Part shown: piece after piece, positions 55,415 to 64,000 of the stretch
Layout of the letters: each line of letters starts with the position of its first letter
How positions within the stretch are numbered: the stretch's first letter is position 1
Assembly: GCF_038050405.1 (NCBI RefSeq)
Contig: NZ_CP150900.1
Location: 1,860,001 to 1,924,000, forward strand
Source of the DNA: Paraburkholderia sp. IMGN_8
GTDB lineage: Bacteria; Pseudomonadota; Gammaproteobacteria; Burkholderiales; Burkholderiaceae
Length of the DNA stretch: 64,000 bases
Reading direction: 5' to 3'
Notes under the pieces: generated by a model
Databases searched by the model: none
Told to the model about the DNA's origin: nothing
What the model saw: only the letters and a program-made list of their open reading frames with translations
Translations under genes and position numbers: made by a program

Positions 55415-56119
55415 ATGGCAAAGCGTACATTTGAAATCTACCGCTACGACCCTGACAAGGATGCGGCGCCGCGCATGCAAACGTATGAGATCGAAATCGA
55501 CTCGCACGAGCGCATGCTGCTCGATGCGATCGTCAAGCTGAAGTCGATCGACGAAACCTTTGCGTTCCGCCGCTCATGCCGAGAGGGCGTGTGCGGGTCC
55601 GATGCGATGAACATCAACGGCAAGAATGGTCTGGCGTGCCTGACAAACCTGAACGACCTTCCGCAGAAGATCGTCCTTCGTCCGCTGCCAGGCCTGCCTG
55701 TGATCCGCGACCTGATTGTCGACATGACGCATTTTTTCAACCAGTACCACTCGATCAAACCGTACCTCATCAACGATACGCCGCCGCCCGAGAAGGAACG
55801 TCTGCAGCCGCCCGAAGAGCGTGACGAGCTCGACGGCGTGTACGAGTGCATTTTGTGTGCGAGCTGCTCGACGTCGTGTCCGAGCTTCTGGTGGAATCCG
55901 GACAAGTTCGTCGGGCCGGCAGGGCTCTTGCAGGCCTATCGCTTTATCGCGGACAGCCGCGATCAGGCGACGGGCGAGCGGCTCGACAACCTCGAAGACC
56001 CGTACCGTCTGTTCCGTTGCCATACGGTCATGAACTGCGTCGACGTGTGCCCGAAAGGGCTCAATCCAACGAAGGCGATCGGCAAGATCAAGGAACTCAT
56101 GGTCCGCCGAAAGGTTTGA
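55415..56119 (+). CDS. sdhB: Succinate dehydrogenase iron-sulfur subunit
   Basis: The 234-residue protein has the 2Fe-2S site (FRRSCREGVCGSDAMNINGK, LAC) and the 4Fe-4S and 3Fe-4S sites (CILCASCSTSCPSFWWNPDK, CHTVMNCVDVCPKGLNP). It carries electrons from SdhA to the quinone site in SdhCD. Confidence 0.97.
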   Translation: MAKRTFEIYRYDPDKDAAPRMQTYEIEIDSHERMLLDAIVKLKSIDETFAFRRSCREGVCGSDAMNINGKNGLACLTNLNDLPQKIVLRPLPGLPVIRDLIVDMTHFFNQYHSIKPYLINDTPPPEKERLQPPEERDELDGVYECILCASCSTSCPSFWWNPDKFVGPAGLLQAYRFIADSRDQATGERLDNLEDPYRLFRCHTVMNCVDVCPKGLNPTKAIGKIKELMVRRKV

Positions 56120-56120
56120 C

Positions 56121-56393
56121 ATGTACGAGATCTCACATCAGTCCGATCCACTGCGCCGCGCGCGCCTTCGCTGGCGCGCCCGGCGCGGTCTGCTCGAAAA
56201 CGACCTCATTTTTGAGCGCTTTTTCAACCGTTACGAGGACAGCCTCAGCGATGACGACGTAGCTGCACTGACGCGCCTCTTCGAGCTGGGCGATAACGAC
56301 CTGCTTGACTTGCTTCTCGGCCGCAAAGAACCGGAAGGCGACTTGGCCCGGCGGGAAGTTATTCGCCTGGTGGACGCGTTACGTGGTGTTTGA
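56121..56393 (+). CDS. sdhE: FAD assembly factor SdhE
   Basis: The 90-residue protein contains the RGxxE motif as ARRGLLENDLIFERFFNRYE and the helical core ALTRLFELGDNDLLDLLLGR. It starts 1 bp after sdhB. SdhE promotes covalent flavinylation of SdhA. In many Burkholderia sdh operons gltA follows; here the next gene is convergent malic enzyme. Confidence 0.93.
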   Translation: MYEISHQSDPLRRARLRWRARRGLLENDLIFERFFNRYEDSLSDDDVAALTRLFELGDNDLLDLLLGRKEPEGDLARREVIRLVDALRGV

Positions 56394-56629
56394 ACGGCTT
56401 ATGCGGCTTTCCAACGCGTAATCGTGGCTCTTCCCAGGTGCAGGACAAGTGGCGGACGTTCGATCGCAATATGTATTGATCGAACGCGAACTTCTCGAGC
56501 ACCATTCTCCGCAGCGCACGTCCGTTAGTCCGTTAATACGGAGCGTTCTGATCTCCCTCGCGCAGCCGGACCGGTCCGTGAGACGCATTGGACCCGCGCG
56601 ACGTCCGATGTGCCGCGCAGGCCCGGTTT

Positions 56630-58327
56630 TCAACCGCGCTTCCGATAAGGCCGATAGCGTGGCTCCCAGACGCGCGCCGCGACGCGGGCGTCGAGGGTGG
56701 CCTCATCGCAAGGCTCCGCGACGCCTTCGGCCTGCGCCTGACGGGCGACGGCCTTCGCGACGGCCACCGCGACCCTGCGCAAGTCGGTAACAGGCGGGAG
56801 GAGCAGCCCTTCCTTGTCCCTGACCGTGGGCGACATGGCGGCCACGGTCTTTCCGGCGACCATGAACATCGCATCGGTGATCCGGCGCGCGCCGGCGGCG
56901 AGGACACCCAGCCCAACGCCTGGAAAGACGTAGGAATTGTTGGTCTGATTGACCTTCCGTGTGCTCCCGTTCCAATGAAGCGGCGGGAAGGGACTTCCCG
57001 TGCCGATGAGCGCGCGCCCCTCGCTCCAGGCCATGAGCTGCTCCGGTGTCGCTTCGCTGCGTGAGGTCGGATTGGACAGCGGGAAGACGACCGGCCGCTC
57101 GGCGTGACGCGCCATGGTGCGAACGACAGACTCAGTGAATGCACCGGCCTGCCCCGAAACCCCGATCAGCACCGTCGGATGGGCATTGGATACCACATCG
57201 AGCAGGCCGATTGCGTTCGGCGTCTCTCGCTTCCAGCCGACGACCGCCTCCGGTTTCTGAAGGAATGGTTTCTGCGCCGGCATGATGTCCGGCATGCCCT
57301 CCACAAGCAGCCCGTTGCGGTCGACGAGGAAAAAGCGCTGGCGCGCCTCGACCTCGTCGGCACCGGCATCGATCATCGCCTGGAGCAGCAGGGAGGCGAT
57401 GCCGCATCCTGCCGATCCGGCGCCGAGCACGGCGATGCGCTGTGCCGTCAGCGGAACGCCGGTGACATTGATGGCGGCAAGTAGCGAGCTGGTCGCGATG
57501 GCGGCGGTGCCCTGGATATCATCGTTGAAGGTGCACAGCCGATCGCGATAGCGCTCGAGGAGGCGGGCAGCGTTCGAACCGGCGAAATCCTCCCAATGAA
57601 GCAACACGTCGGGCCAGCGCTCCGACACGGCCGCGACGAACTCTTCGATGAAGGCATCGTACTCGTCGCCGCGTATGCGCTCGTGCTGCCAGCCCACATA
57701 GAGCGGGTCGTTAAGGCGTTCCTGGTTGTTCGTCCCGACATCGAGCAGGACCGGCAGCGTCTCGTCCGGATGGATGCCGGCACAGGCCGTATAGAGCGAC
57801 AGTTTGCCGATCGAGATGCCCATGCCGCCGGCGCCCTGATCACCGAGCCCCAGGATTCGTTCCCCATCGCTGACAACGATGATGCGCACCCGATCGAAGC
57901 GGGCGTCGGACAGTATCTCGCGAATGCGGTGCATGTTCGGGTAGCTGATGAAGACGCCGCGTGGCTTGTGCCAGATTTCGCTGAAGCGCTGGCAGCCTTC
58001 GCCAACGGTCGGCGTATAGACCAGTGGCAGCGTCTCTTCGAGATTGCTGGCGATAAGCGCGTAGAACAGCGTTTCGTCGCTGTCCTGCAGCTCGCGCAGG
58101 AATGCGTAGCGCTCGAAGTCGGTCTCGAAGGCGCGCAGCACCTTCAGCCGGCGCTCGACCTGCTCTTCGAGCGTGCCGACATGCGGCGGCAGCAATCCGT
58201 GCAGACGAAACGTACAGCGTTCCTCATCGGTGAAAGCCGTGCCCTTGTTGAGCATTGGCGTGTTGATCAGGTCGAATCCTGTCAGGTCGGTTTCGACCGG
58301 TGCAACGAGATCAGTTGATTTAATCAT
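56630..58327 (-). CDS. maeA: NAD-dependent malic enzyme
   Basis: The 565-residue enzyme has the same length as E. coli MaeA. It has YTPTVGEGCQRFSEIWHKPR, VVSDGERILGLGDQGAGGMG, the metal site FNDDIQGTAAIATSSLLAAI, LGAGSAGCGIASLLLQAMID and FPLSNPTSRSEATPEQ. It decarboxylates malate to pyruvate. The ATG at 58327 has AAGGA 7 nt upstream; an in-frame ATG at 58342 has none. It is 86 bp downstream of fumC and probably co-transcribed. Confidence 0.93.
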   Translation of the reverse strand: MIKSTDLVAPVETDLTGFDLINTPMLNKGTAFTDEERCTFRLHGLLPPHVGTLEEQVERRLKVLRAFETDFERYAFLRELQDSDETLFYALIASNLEETLPLVYTPTVGEGCQRFSEIWHKPRGVFISYPNMHRIREILSDARFDRVRIIVVSDGERILGLGDQGAGGMGISIGKLSLYTACAGIHPDETLPVLLDVGTNNQERLNDPLYVGWQHERIRGDEYDAFIEEFVAAVSERWPDVLLHWEDFAGSNAARLLERYRDRLCTFNDDIQGTAAIATSSLLAAINVTGVPLTAQRIAVLGAGSAGCGIASLLLQAMIDAGADEVEARQRFFLVDRNGLLVEGMPDIMPAQKPFLQKPEAVVGWKRETPNAIGLLDVVSNAHPTVLIGVSGQAGAFTESVVRTMARHAERPVVFPLSNPTSRSEATPEQLMAWSEGRALIGTGSPFPPLHWNGSTRKVNQTNNSYVFPGVGLGVLAAGARRITDAMFMVAGKTVAAMSPTVRDKEGLLLPPVTDLRRVAVAVAKAVARQAQAEGVAEPCDEATLDARVAARVWEPRYRPYRKRG

Positions 58328-58413
58328 CGGATATTCCTTCATAGCCGCGTTCAGGCCATCCGATGGCGACCGCGGCCGGCCGTCGCCATCGAATCTGCGA
58401 AAGATTCAAAGGA

Positions 58414-59820
58414 TCAACCCACGGTTGCCACGTAGGGCTTGACCATCTTCGCCGGGTCGACTACGCGGTCGAATTCCGCCTCACTGACAAAGCCGAGAGA
58501 GAGGGCCGCCTCCTTCAGCGTCAAATCCTGCTCCATCGCGTGATGGGCGATCTTCGACGCCTTGTCGTAGCCGATGAGCGGCGCGAGCGCCGTTACCAGC
58601 ATCAGCGAGCGCTCGACGTATTCGGCGATCTTCTTGCGGTTCGGCTGCGTGCCTTCTATGAGGAACTTGCGGAAGTTGGTGCAGCCGTCGGTCAGCAGGG
58701 TCACCGACTGGGTGATATTCGCGATCATCAGCGGCTTATAGACATTCATCTCCAGATAGCCGCCGGCGCCGCCGAAGCCAACGGCCACGTCGTTCGCCAT
58801 GACCTGGACCGCCAGCATCGTCAACGCCTCGGCCTGGGTCGGGTTCACCTTGCCGGGCATGATCGATGAGCCTGGCTCGTTCTCCGGGATCAGCAGTTCG
58901 GCGAAGCCGGCGCGCGGGCCGCAGGCCAGCAGCCGGACGTCGTTGCCGATCTTGTAGAGTGAGGCGGCTAGCGTCCGGAGCGTGCCCGAGAGCTGGATGA
59001 GCGCGTCGTGCGCACCCTGCACCGTAAACTTGTTGGGCGCGCTCACGAACGGCAGGCCGGTCAGCTTCGCGATCTCGACCGTGGCGGCCTCTGCAAACCC
59101 TGGGGCGGCATTGATGCCGGTGCCGACTGCCGTGCCGCCGAGCGCCAGGCGATAGACGCTCTTCAGCGCGTCGTCGAAATGCTCCAGACCCTCTGCGAGC
59201 ATGCCGGCATAGCCCGACCATTCCTGGCCCAAGGTCAGGGGTGTCGCATCCTGCATGTGGGTGCGGCCGATCTTGACGATGTCCTGCCATTCGGCCGCCT
59301 TGGCCGCGATCGCGTCATGAAGCGCCATGACGGCCGGGATTAGCCGCTGCTTCACGCCGACCGCCGCTGCGATGTACATCGCCGATGGAAAACTGTCATT
59401 CGACGACTGCGACATGTTGACGTGATCGTTCGGATGGACCGGTGCCTTGCTGCCGACGGCGGTGCCGGCGAGCTGGCAGCAGCGGTTCGAGATCACCTCA
59501 TTCATGTTCATGTTGAACTGTGTGCCGCTGCCGGTCATCCAGACGTGGAGCGGGAACATGTCGTGATGCTGGCCGGCCAGGATCTCGTCGCACACCTGAA
59601 CGATGAGTCCGTGGATCCCGGCGTCGAGCCGCCCGCCCGCGTGGTTCGCGTGGGCTGCGGCTTTCTTCAGCGTGGCGTACGCCGCGATCATCTCGCGCGG
59701 CATGAGGTCCCGACCGATGCTGAAATGCGCGAGGGACCGCTGGGTCTGGGCCCCCCAGAGCTTGTCTGCGGGGACACGCACTTCGCCGAGGCTGTCGGTT
59801 TCGATGCGAACTTCGGTCAT
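58414..59820 (-). CDS. fumC: Fumarate hydratase class II
   Basis: The 468-residue enzyme has [60 protein letters not shown], the T-H pair in [20 protein letters not shown], and the family signature [20 protein letters not shown]. It hydrates fumarate to malate. AGGAGGGTCGAC precedes the ATG at 59820. With the malic enzyme it converts fumarate to pyruvate, which fits the fumarate and pyruvate made by the gentisate pathway. Confidence 0.95.
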   Translation of the reverse strand: MTEVRIETDSLGEVRVPADKLWGAQTQRSLAHFSIGRDLMPREMIAAYATLKKAAAHANHAGGRLDAGIHGLIVQVCDEILAGQHHDMFPLHVWMTGSGTQFNMNMNEVISNRCCQLAGTAVGSKAPVHPNDHVNMSQSSNDSFPSAMYIAAAVGVKQRLIPAVMALHDAIAAKAAEWQDIVKIGRTHMQDATPLTLGQEWSGYAGMLAEGLEHFDDALKSVYRLALGGTAVGTGINAAPGFAEAATVEIAKLTGLPFVSAPNKFTVQGAHDALIQLSGTLRTLAASLYKIGNDVRLLACGPRAGFAELLIPENEPGSSIMPGKVNPTQAEALTMLAVQVMANDVAVGFGGAGGYLEMNVYKPLMIANITQSVTLLTDGCTNFRKFLIEGTQPNRKKIAEYVERSLMLVTALAPLIGYDKASKIAHHAMEQDLTLKEAALSLGFVSEAEFDRVVDPAKMVKPYVATVG

Positions 59821-60004
59821 GTCGACCCTCCTGAATTTGGCGCGGCCGGTAGCCGGCAGCGCGCCGGACCTTGCCGCCGAACACACGGTAGCTGATCGCC
59901 TGCGTAAGCGAGCATCGCCGGGAATATGAACAGGCTTTCGCCCCGGAACATGAAGGCGCCTCTATTAGAGGTCGCCGCGCGTTGAAAGACAGATCAAGCG
60001 CCCA

Positions 60005-60180
60005 CACAAACAACATATAACGTTGCGCTCAGCCGAGGCATTGCATATTCATGTAACCCGGGCACGTCCAGGTGCCTGTCCTCGTTGCTCAACAAGCGTT
60101 GAGCGCCAATAACCTCGCTGGATTGAGTCCAGATTCATGTAATAGACGTCATTGGTCTTGCTAACTATCATCAAAGCAAT
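60005..60180 (-). repeat. Dispersed conserved element, copy 3 (upstream of fumC)
   Basis: Read on the minus strand this matches copies 1 and 2 from CTATTACATGAATCTGGA to TTATATGTTGT and GCGCTTGATC, about 80% by eye, with one base deleted near CGTGCCCGGGTTACAT. GCTCAAC-GCTT-GTTGAGC is a perfect 7-bp hairpin here, while the other copies have GCTCGAC, which keeps pairing as G-U. It ends about 190 bp before the fumC start, in the same orientation. The rest of 59821-60272 shows no gene. Confidence 0.72.
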
Positions 60181-60272
60181 CTGGGGCACGTCATCATTGA
60201 AACGGGCCGACCGGCTCTGGTGTGACCAGGTCCGGTGAGGCAAACGGAATCCGCCTTTTGCGAGGTACACGA

Positions 60273-61484
60273 ATGTTTTGGGACAAGAAGCTGGCGCAGT
60301 GGGTGGAAGACGTCAAAACCAGGGCGAACCTGCCGGCGCGCCTTGTGCTGTGGGACGGCCAGCAACATGACTTCGGGCAGTTTGCCGCGCCTCAGGTCAC
60401 GCTGCACGTGAAGAGCGCTACGGCGCTGCCTTACCTGCTAGAACCGAGCCTCGACAATCTGGGCGAGGCGTACGTGAAGGGCAAGATCGACATCGAAGGC
60501 AAGCTGTCGGACATCATCAACATCAGCTATCAGCTCGCACGCAACACGGTCACCAGCGCAAGCAAGCTGGCGCGCGTGCGGCGCTACTTCAATCACTCGA
60601 AGTCGTCGGACAAGAAGGCGATCCAGTATCACTACGACGTCTCGAACGAGTTCTACAAGCTGTGGCTCGACGAGAACATGGTGTACTCGTGCGCGTACTT
60701 CGAGAATGGCGACGAAGATCTCGCCACCACGCAGATCAAGAAAATCGACCACATCCTCACCAAGATCCAGTTGCAGCCCGGACAGCGCCTGCTCGATATC
60801 GGCTGCGGCTGGGGTGCGCTCGTGCTGCGCGCGGCAACGAAGTTCGGTGCGAAGTGCGTCGGCGTGACGCTGTCGCAGAACCAGTTCGACCTCGCCACTG
60901 CGCGCGTGAAAGCCGCGGGCCTCGAAGACAGGATCGAGATCCGTCTGCAGGATTATCGCGACGTCGGAGGGCAATTCGACCGCATCACCAGCGTCGGGAT
61001 GTTCGAGCACGTCGGCCGCAAAAACCTGCCGGGCTACTTCGAGAAGATCCGCGATCTGCTGGTGGACGACGGCATCGCGATGAATCACGGCATCACGTCG
61101 AGCGATGCGGAGAGCGGCGAAACCGCGCTCGGCGGTGGCGAATTCATCGACCGCTACGTGTTCCCGGACGGCGAGTTGCCGCATATCAGCCTTGCGCTCG
61201 AAGCGATGCAGCGCGGCGGCCTCGAAGCGGTTGACGTCGAAAGCCTGCGCCGTCACTATGCGCACACGCTGAACATCTGGGCGGAAAACTTCGAAACGCA
61301 TGCGGAAGAAGCCCGCAAGCTGGTCGACGACGAAAAATTCCGCATCTGGCGCGTGTATCTCGCCGGCTGCGCATACGCGTTCGAAAACGACGACGTCTCG
61401 ATCTACCAGGTGGTGTGCCGCAAAGCCGGACGCAGTGCGAAGACGCTGCCGTGGTCGCGGCAGTACATGTACGCCGGCAGGTAG
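60273..61484 (+). CDS. cfa: Cyclopropane-fatty-acyl-phospholipid synthase
   Basis: The 403-residue protein has the CFA synthase pattern: HYDVSNEFYKLWLDENMVYS, CAYFENGDEDLATTQIKKID, the SAM site RLLDIGCGWGALVLRAATKF, GVTLSQNQFDLATAR and SVGMFEHVGRKNLPGYFEKI. It methylenates unsaturated phospholipid acyl chains using SAM, typically under stress or in stationary phase. GAGGTACACGA precedes the ATG at 60273. Confidence 0.93.
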   Translation: MFWDKKLAQWVEDVKTRANLPARLVLWDGQQHDFGQFAAPQVTLHVKSATALPYLLEPSLDNLGEAYVKGKIDIEGKLSDIINISYQLARNTVTSASKLARVRRYFNHSKSSDKKAIQYHYDVSNEFYKLWLDENMVYSCAYFENGDEDLATTQIKKIDHILTKIQLQPGQRLLDIGCGWGALVLRAATKFGAKCVGVTLSQNQFDLATARVKAAGLEDRIEIRLQDYRDVGGQFDRITSVGMFEHVGRKNLPGYFEKIRDLLVDDGIAMNHGITSSDAESGETALGGGEFIDRYVFPDGELPHISLALEAMQRGGLEAVDVESLRRHYAHTLNIWAENFETHAEEARKLVDDEKFRIWRVYLAGCAYAFENDDVSIYQVVCRKAGRSAKTLPWSRQYMYAGR

Positions 61485-61558
61485 CAGAGACCGCCGTTCT
61501 CTACTCAGAGCCGACATGACGGCCCTATGAGTGATGTGATGTGCAATGGCGGCGCGGA

Positions 61559-61942
61559 TCAATCGCCCGCACTTGCTTCGCCCACCACCTTGCCGCGAAA
61601 GATGTAGTACTGGTACAGGTTGTAGCCGATCATCACGGGAAAGATCAGCCCGATACCGGCGAGCATGAACGCGAGCGTCCGCGAGTCGGAAGCGGCTTCG
61701 ACGATGCCCAGCTTGCCGGGCACGAAGTCCGGGAACAGGCTCACCGCGAGACCGACGAACGACACGATGAAGAGGGCCAGCGGCGCGAGGCGCGACCGTT
61801 CCGCCGCAATGAAAGCCGATATAGCGACGATCTCGACTCGGAACCAGATCGGATTTCCGGTCAGGAGCCCCGCGATGAAGATCGGTGCAAGCTGCAACGC
61901 GCCGCGCGATAGCATACTGACGTTGATCAAACCGTTGAACAT
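61559..61942 (-). pseudogene. cydB: Cytochrome bd oxidase subunit II, C-terminal fragment
   Basis: The frame reads LAPLALFIVSFVGLAVSLFP, EAASDSRTLAFMLAGIGLIF and PVMIGYNLYQYYIFRGKVVG, matching the last roughly 110 residues of CydB/CioB. The N-terminal two thirds and the partner cydA are not present. The ATG at 61942 has no good ribosome site. It is a decayed remnant. Confidence 0.8.
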
Positions 61943-62287
61943 AAGAGCCTTTCGACGGACAAGCGGCAGCCGGCGCACGCCGTTTCATAGTTATCAGCGA
62001 TTAATGCGTGAGTCGGCATCGACCCCCGAGCGTCGCCTGACGAACAGTGAGGACCAAAATGTGGAGCGCAGATTCGCCCTGTGCATTCTGTACGACGGTA
62101 TACGGCGGACCCATAGGCCACTCCCCGCGCCGATGCCGCATACGCGGTAGTAGCGGTACACGCGGCAAGGAAAGCGGAGTTTGTGCTTCTTAAGCCATGC
62201 CAACTCTTTAGGATGAGTTGGTGAATCGATTACCGTGAATTGCCCAGTGGACTTTCATCCGGCCCGTGGTCACATCGAGGTCCGCAG

Positions 62288-62530
62288 TGTAATCACCAGG
62301 CCGTAGCGACTGATTTGAACGTTTCGTTGTGCCGTGTTCCTGATAATAGTTCGCCGGTCAAAGGATGGCTATTACATGAATCTGGAATCAGTCCGACGAG
62401 GCTATTGGCGCTCGACGCTTGTTGAGCAACGGGGCCACGCACCTGGACGTGCCCTGGGTTACATAAACATGCAGTGTCTCGGCCGGGCACAACGTTATAT
62501 CTTGTTTCCGTGGACGCTTGCCTTGCCGAA
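62288..62530 (+). repeat. Dispersed conserved element, copy 2 (upstream of a porin)
   Basis: About 85% identical by eye to copy 1 over the full 240 bp (ATCACCAGGCCGTAGCGACT through CGTGGACGCTTG). It lies about 235 bp before the porin start at 62766, on the same strand. The remainder of 61943-62765 has no recognisable gene. Confidence 0.75.
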
Positions 62531-62765
62531 GCAACGTCGACTGATCTCATCCACTAACCGGACGTGCTCGAACGGCTCGCCCCCGACTACTATCGCGCAG
62601 GTTTTTGCGGACTGATTCCAGGTGCGCAGTGGCACGACTAGCCGATAACACCGGAGGGGCCGCACCACGCCTTTTCTCAAGCAACGAATGACGATCGTTA
62701 AGGTGTCGGCATGTACCGCAAGCGTCGGCGCAAACCGCATAGGAGCGAAGTATGACGGGGCAGAC

Positions 62766-63887
62766 ATGAAAAGGGAAACCTCGACGGGCATCGCGATCGT
62801 GAGTTGCACGCTAGCACTGGCGGTGCCCGCAAGTGCACTCGCTCAGAGCGGCGTGACGTTGCAGGGCGTCATCGATGGAGGCGTGACTTACGTGAACAAT
62901 CAGCATGGCGGCGCCGCGACCTTGTTCGATAGCGGGATCCTGTCGCCGGACGTGCTGAGCTTCAAGGGCAGCGAGGAACTGGGCGGCGGCACCAAGGCCG
63001 TGTTCGAACTCACGTCGCAATTCGATCTGGGCAGCGGTGCAACCATGCCCGGCGCAGGGCAGATCTTCAACCGCACGGCGTTTGTCGGATTGGCAAACGA
63101 CCGGCTCGGTTCGCTTACCTTCGGCAACCAGTACGACTTCATGTTCGAAACGCTGACGCTCGGCCAGTATGACGGTGCGTTCCTGTTCGGTGGTCTCTAC
63201 GATTTCCGCCAGGGCCCGTTCGCCACGCTGGGTGTGCCGGCCAACCCGACCGGCTCGTTCGATTTCGACCGGATGGCGGGCGCCACGCGCGTGCCGAATG
63301 CGGTCAAGTACCGCAGCCCGGAAATCGCGGGCCTCACCTTTGGGGCGCTATACGGATTCGGCGGCGTGCCGGGATCGTTTTCGTCGGACTCGACGATGAG
63401 CTTCGGCGTGAACTACGTGAATGGGCCGATCGGATTGGGCGCGGCCTACGTGGAAGTGAAATATCCGCAGTTGGGCAGCGGCCACGACGGCATCCGGAAT
63501 TTTGGCTTTGGTGCGCACTACAGGTTTGCGAGCGTTCTCGCGATGATCTTGTATACGAACACAAAAAACACCGCGAGCGGCGCGAAGATCGACGTGTATA
63601 AGACCGGCGTCTTCTGGAGCATTTCCGGGCCGTGGGCGTTGGGTCTCGACTACGAATATATGAAAGGCAATGACGTGTTGAAGAACAACAAGGCACAGCA
63701 GATCACCACTGCGCTGCAATACAGCTTTTCGAAGCGGACGACAGCGTATGTCGAAGCCATCTATCAGCGCGCAAGCGGCGACGCCGCCATCACCCAGGCA
63801 TGGATCAACGGTTTGAACCAGCCGGACGGCGCGGCGAGCAACCGCTCGCAAACCCTTGCGCGCTTCGGCTTGCAAATGAAATTTTGA
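62766..63887 (+). CDS. Burkholderia-type general porin
   Basis: The 373-residue outer-membrane protein has a signal peptide (MKRETSTGIAIVSCTLALAV ending ASALAQ), then SGVTLQGVIDGGVTYVNNQH. LSFKGSEELGGGTKAVFELT, FNRTAFVGLANDRLGSLTFG and a C-terminal ARFGLQMKF ending in Phe are typical of trimeric 16-strand porins. The frame opens at 62688, but 62766 gives the proper signal peptide. It is not a close relative of the porin at 10129 beyond the family pattern. Confidence 0.92.
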   Translation: MKRETSTGIAIVSCTLALAVPASALAQSGVTLQGVIDGGVTYVNNQHGGAATLFDSGILSPDVLSFKGSEELGGGTKAVFELTSQFDLGSGATMPGAGQIFNRTAFVGLANDRLGSLTFGNQYDFMFETLTLGQYDGAFLFGGLYDFRQGPFATLGVPANPTGSFDFDRMAGATRVPNAVKYRSPEIAGLTFGALYGFGGVPGSFSSDSTMSFGVNYVNGPIGLGAAYVEVKYPQLGSGHDGIRNFGFGAHYRFASVLAMILYTNTKNTASGAKIDVYKTGVFWSISGPWALGLDYEYMKGNDVLKNNKAQQITTALQYSFSKRTTAYVEAIYQRASGDAAITQAWINGLNQPDGAASNRSQTLARFGLQMKF

Positions 63888-64000
63888 TCTTGCGGTTGTC
63901 TGCACTTGATAAGCAGGAGGGGGTGTCGTAAGCGCTTCTGGAATCATGTGCGCGAGGCCCGGCAAACCATTTAGGAGTTTTTCAGGTCGGGCTCAAGGAC
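63888..64000. other. Window end, no feature seen
   Basis: The last 113 bases follow the porin stop. I see no strong hairpin or coding start in them. Confidence 0.3.

Noticed and set aside
60222..61484. Earlier start for cyclopropane fatty acid synthase at 60222
   Set aside because: The extension lacks a ribosome site; MFWDKKLAQW at 60273 follows GAGGTACACGA and fits the family start.

Overview
The window looks like part of a secondary replicon or accessory chromosome region of a Burkholderiaceae member, most likely Paraburkholderia or Caballeronia. The grounds are high GC, Burkholderia-type 16-strand porins, a DUF4148 protein, an sdhCDABE operon, and many MarR, IclR, LysR and GntR regulated catabolic modules. 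I see no rRNA, tRNA, phage or CRISPR array.

Region 1 (about 1-22.7 kb) is the most unusual part. It holds three closely related MarR regulators (2714, 14243, 16995) scattered among catabolic genes: a transhydroxylase-type molybdoenzyme with a probable SCP2-like N-terminal domain (cut by the window edge), a homogentisate-dioxygenase-like cupin, two paralogous Gfo/Idh/MocA dehydrogenases, a KstD-like flavoprotein, a BKACE-type beta-keto-acid cleavage enzyme, NTF2/SnoaL-like proteins, an SDR, an HSL-type esterase, a porin, and a ribose-type ABC importer whose ATPase is fused to a permease. Six promoters drive the enzyme and transport units. They share a fixed architecture: a GGGNNNTCCC-like inverted repeat, TTGACTT, exactly 16 nt, CATCATTCG, ATATAAAT, and in most a 20-bp ATCAT-N10-ATGAT palindrome starting 31 nt after CATCATTCG begins. 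I infer one MarR-controlled regulon for uptake and breakdown of a phenolic or alicyclic, possibly glycosylated, compound. The substrate is unknown.

Region 2 (23-36.4 kb) holds an aldehyde dehydrogenase/SDR pair with an IclR regulator, then a complete gentisate module: salicylate 5-hydroxylase-type oxygenase (nagG, nagH) and reductase (nagAa), gentisate 1,2-dioxygenase, fumarylpyruvate hydrolase, maleylpyruvate isomerase and 3-hydroxybenzoate 6-hydroxylase. IclR and LysR genes are divergent from the first and second halves. Two tandem arrays of related hairpin repeats, in opposite orientations, lie at its two ends.

Region 3 (36.4-50.5 kb) has gene remnants (integrase, quinone reductase, peptide-binding protein), a GntR/DASS transporter/large PHP-like hydrolase unit, a sulfonate-type ABC operon whose first binding protein carries one in-frame amber codon, and a SufS-like cysteine desulfurase with the N-terminal extension typical of family 2A encapsulin cargo.

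Region 4 (50.5-64 kb) is central metabolism: pyruvate:quinone dehydrogenase (poxB), sdhCDABE, NAD-malic enzyme and class II fumarase, cyclopropane fatty acid synthase, a cydB fragment and a porin. A conserved element of roughly 240 bp occurs three times, each copy 190-240 bp upstream of and co-oriented with sdhC, fumC and the last porin, which suggests a shared leader or promoter.
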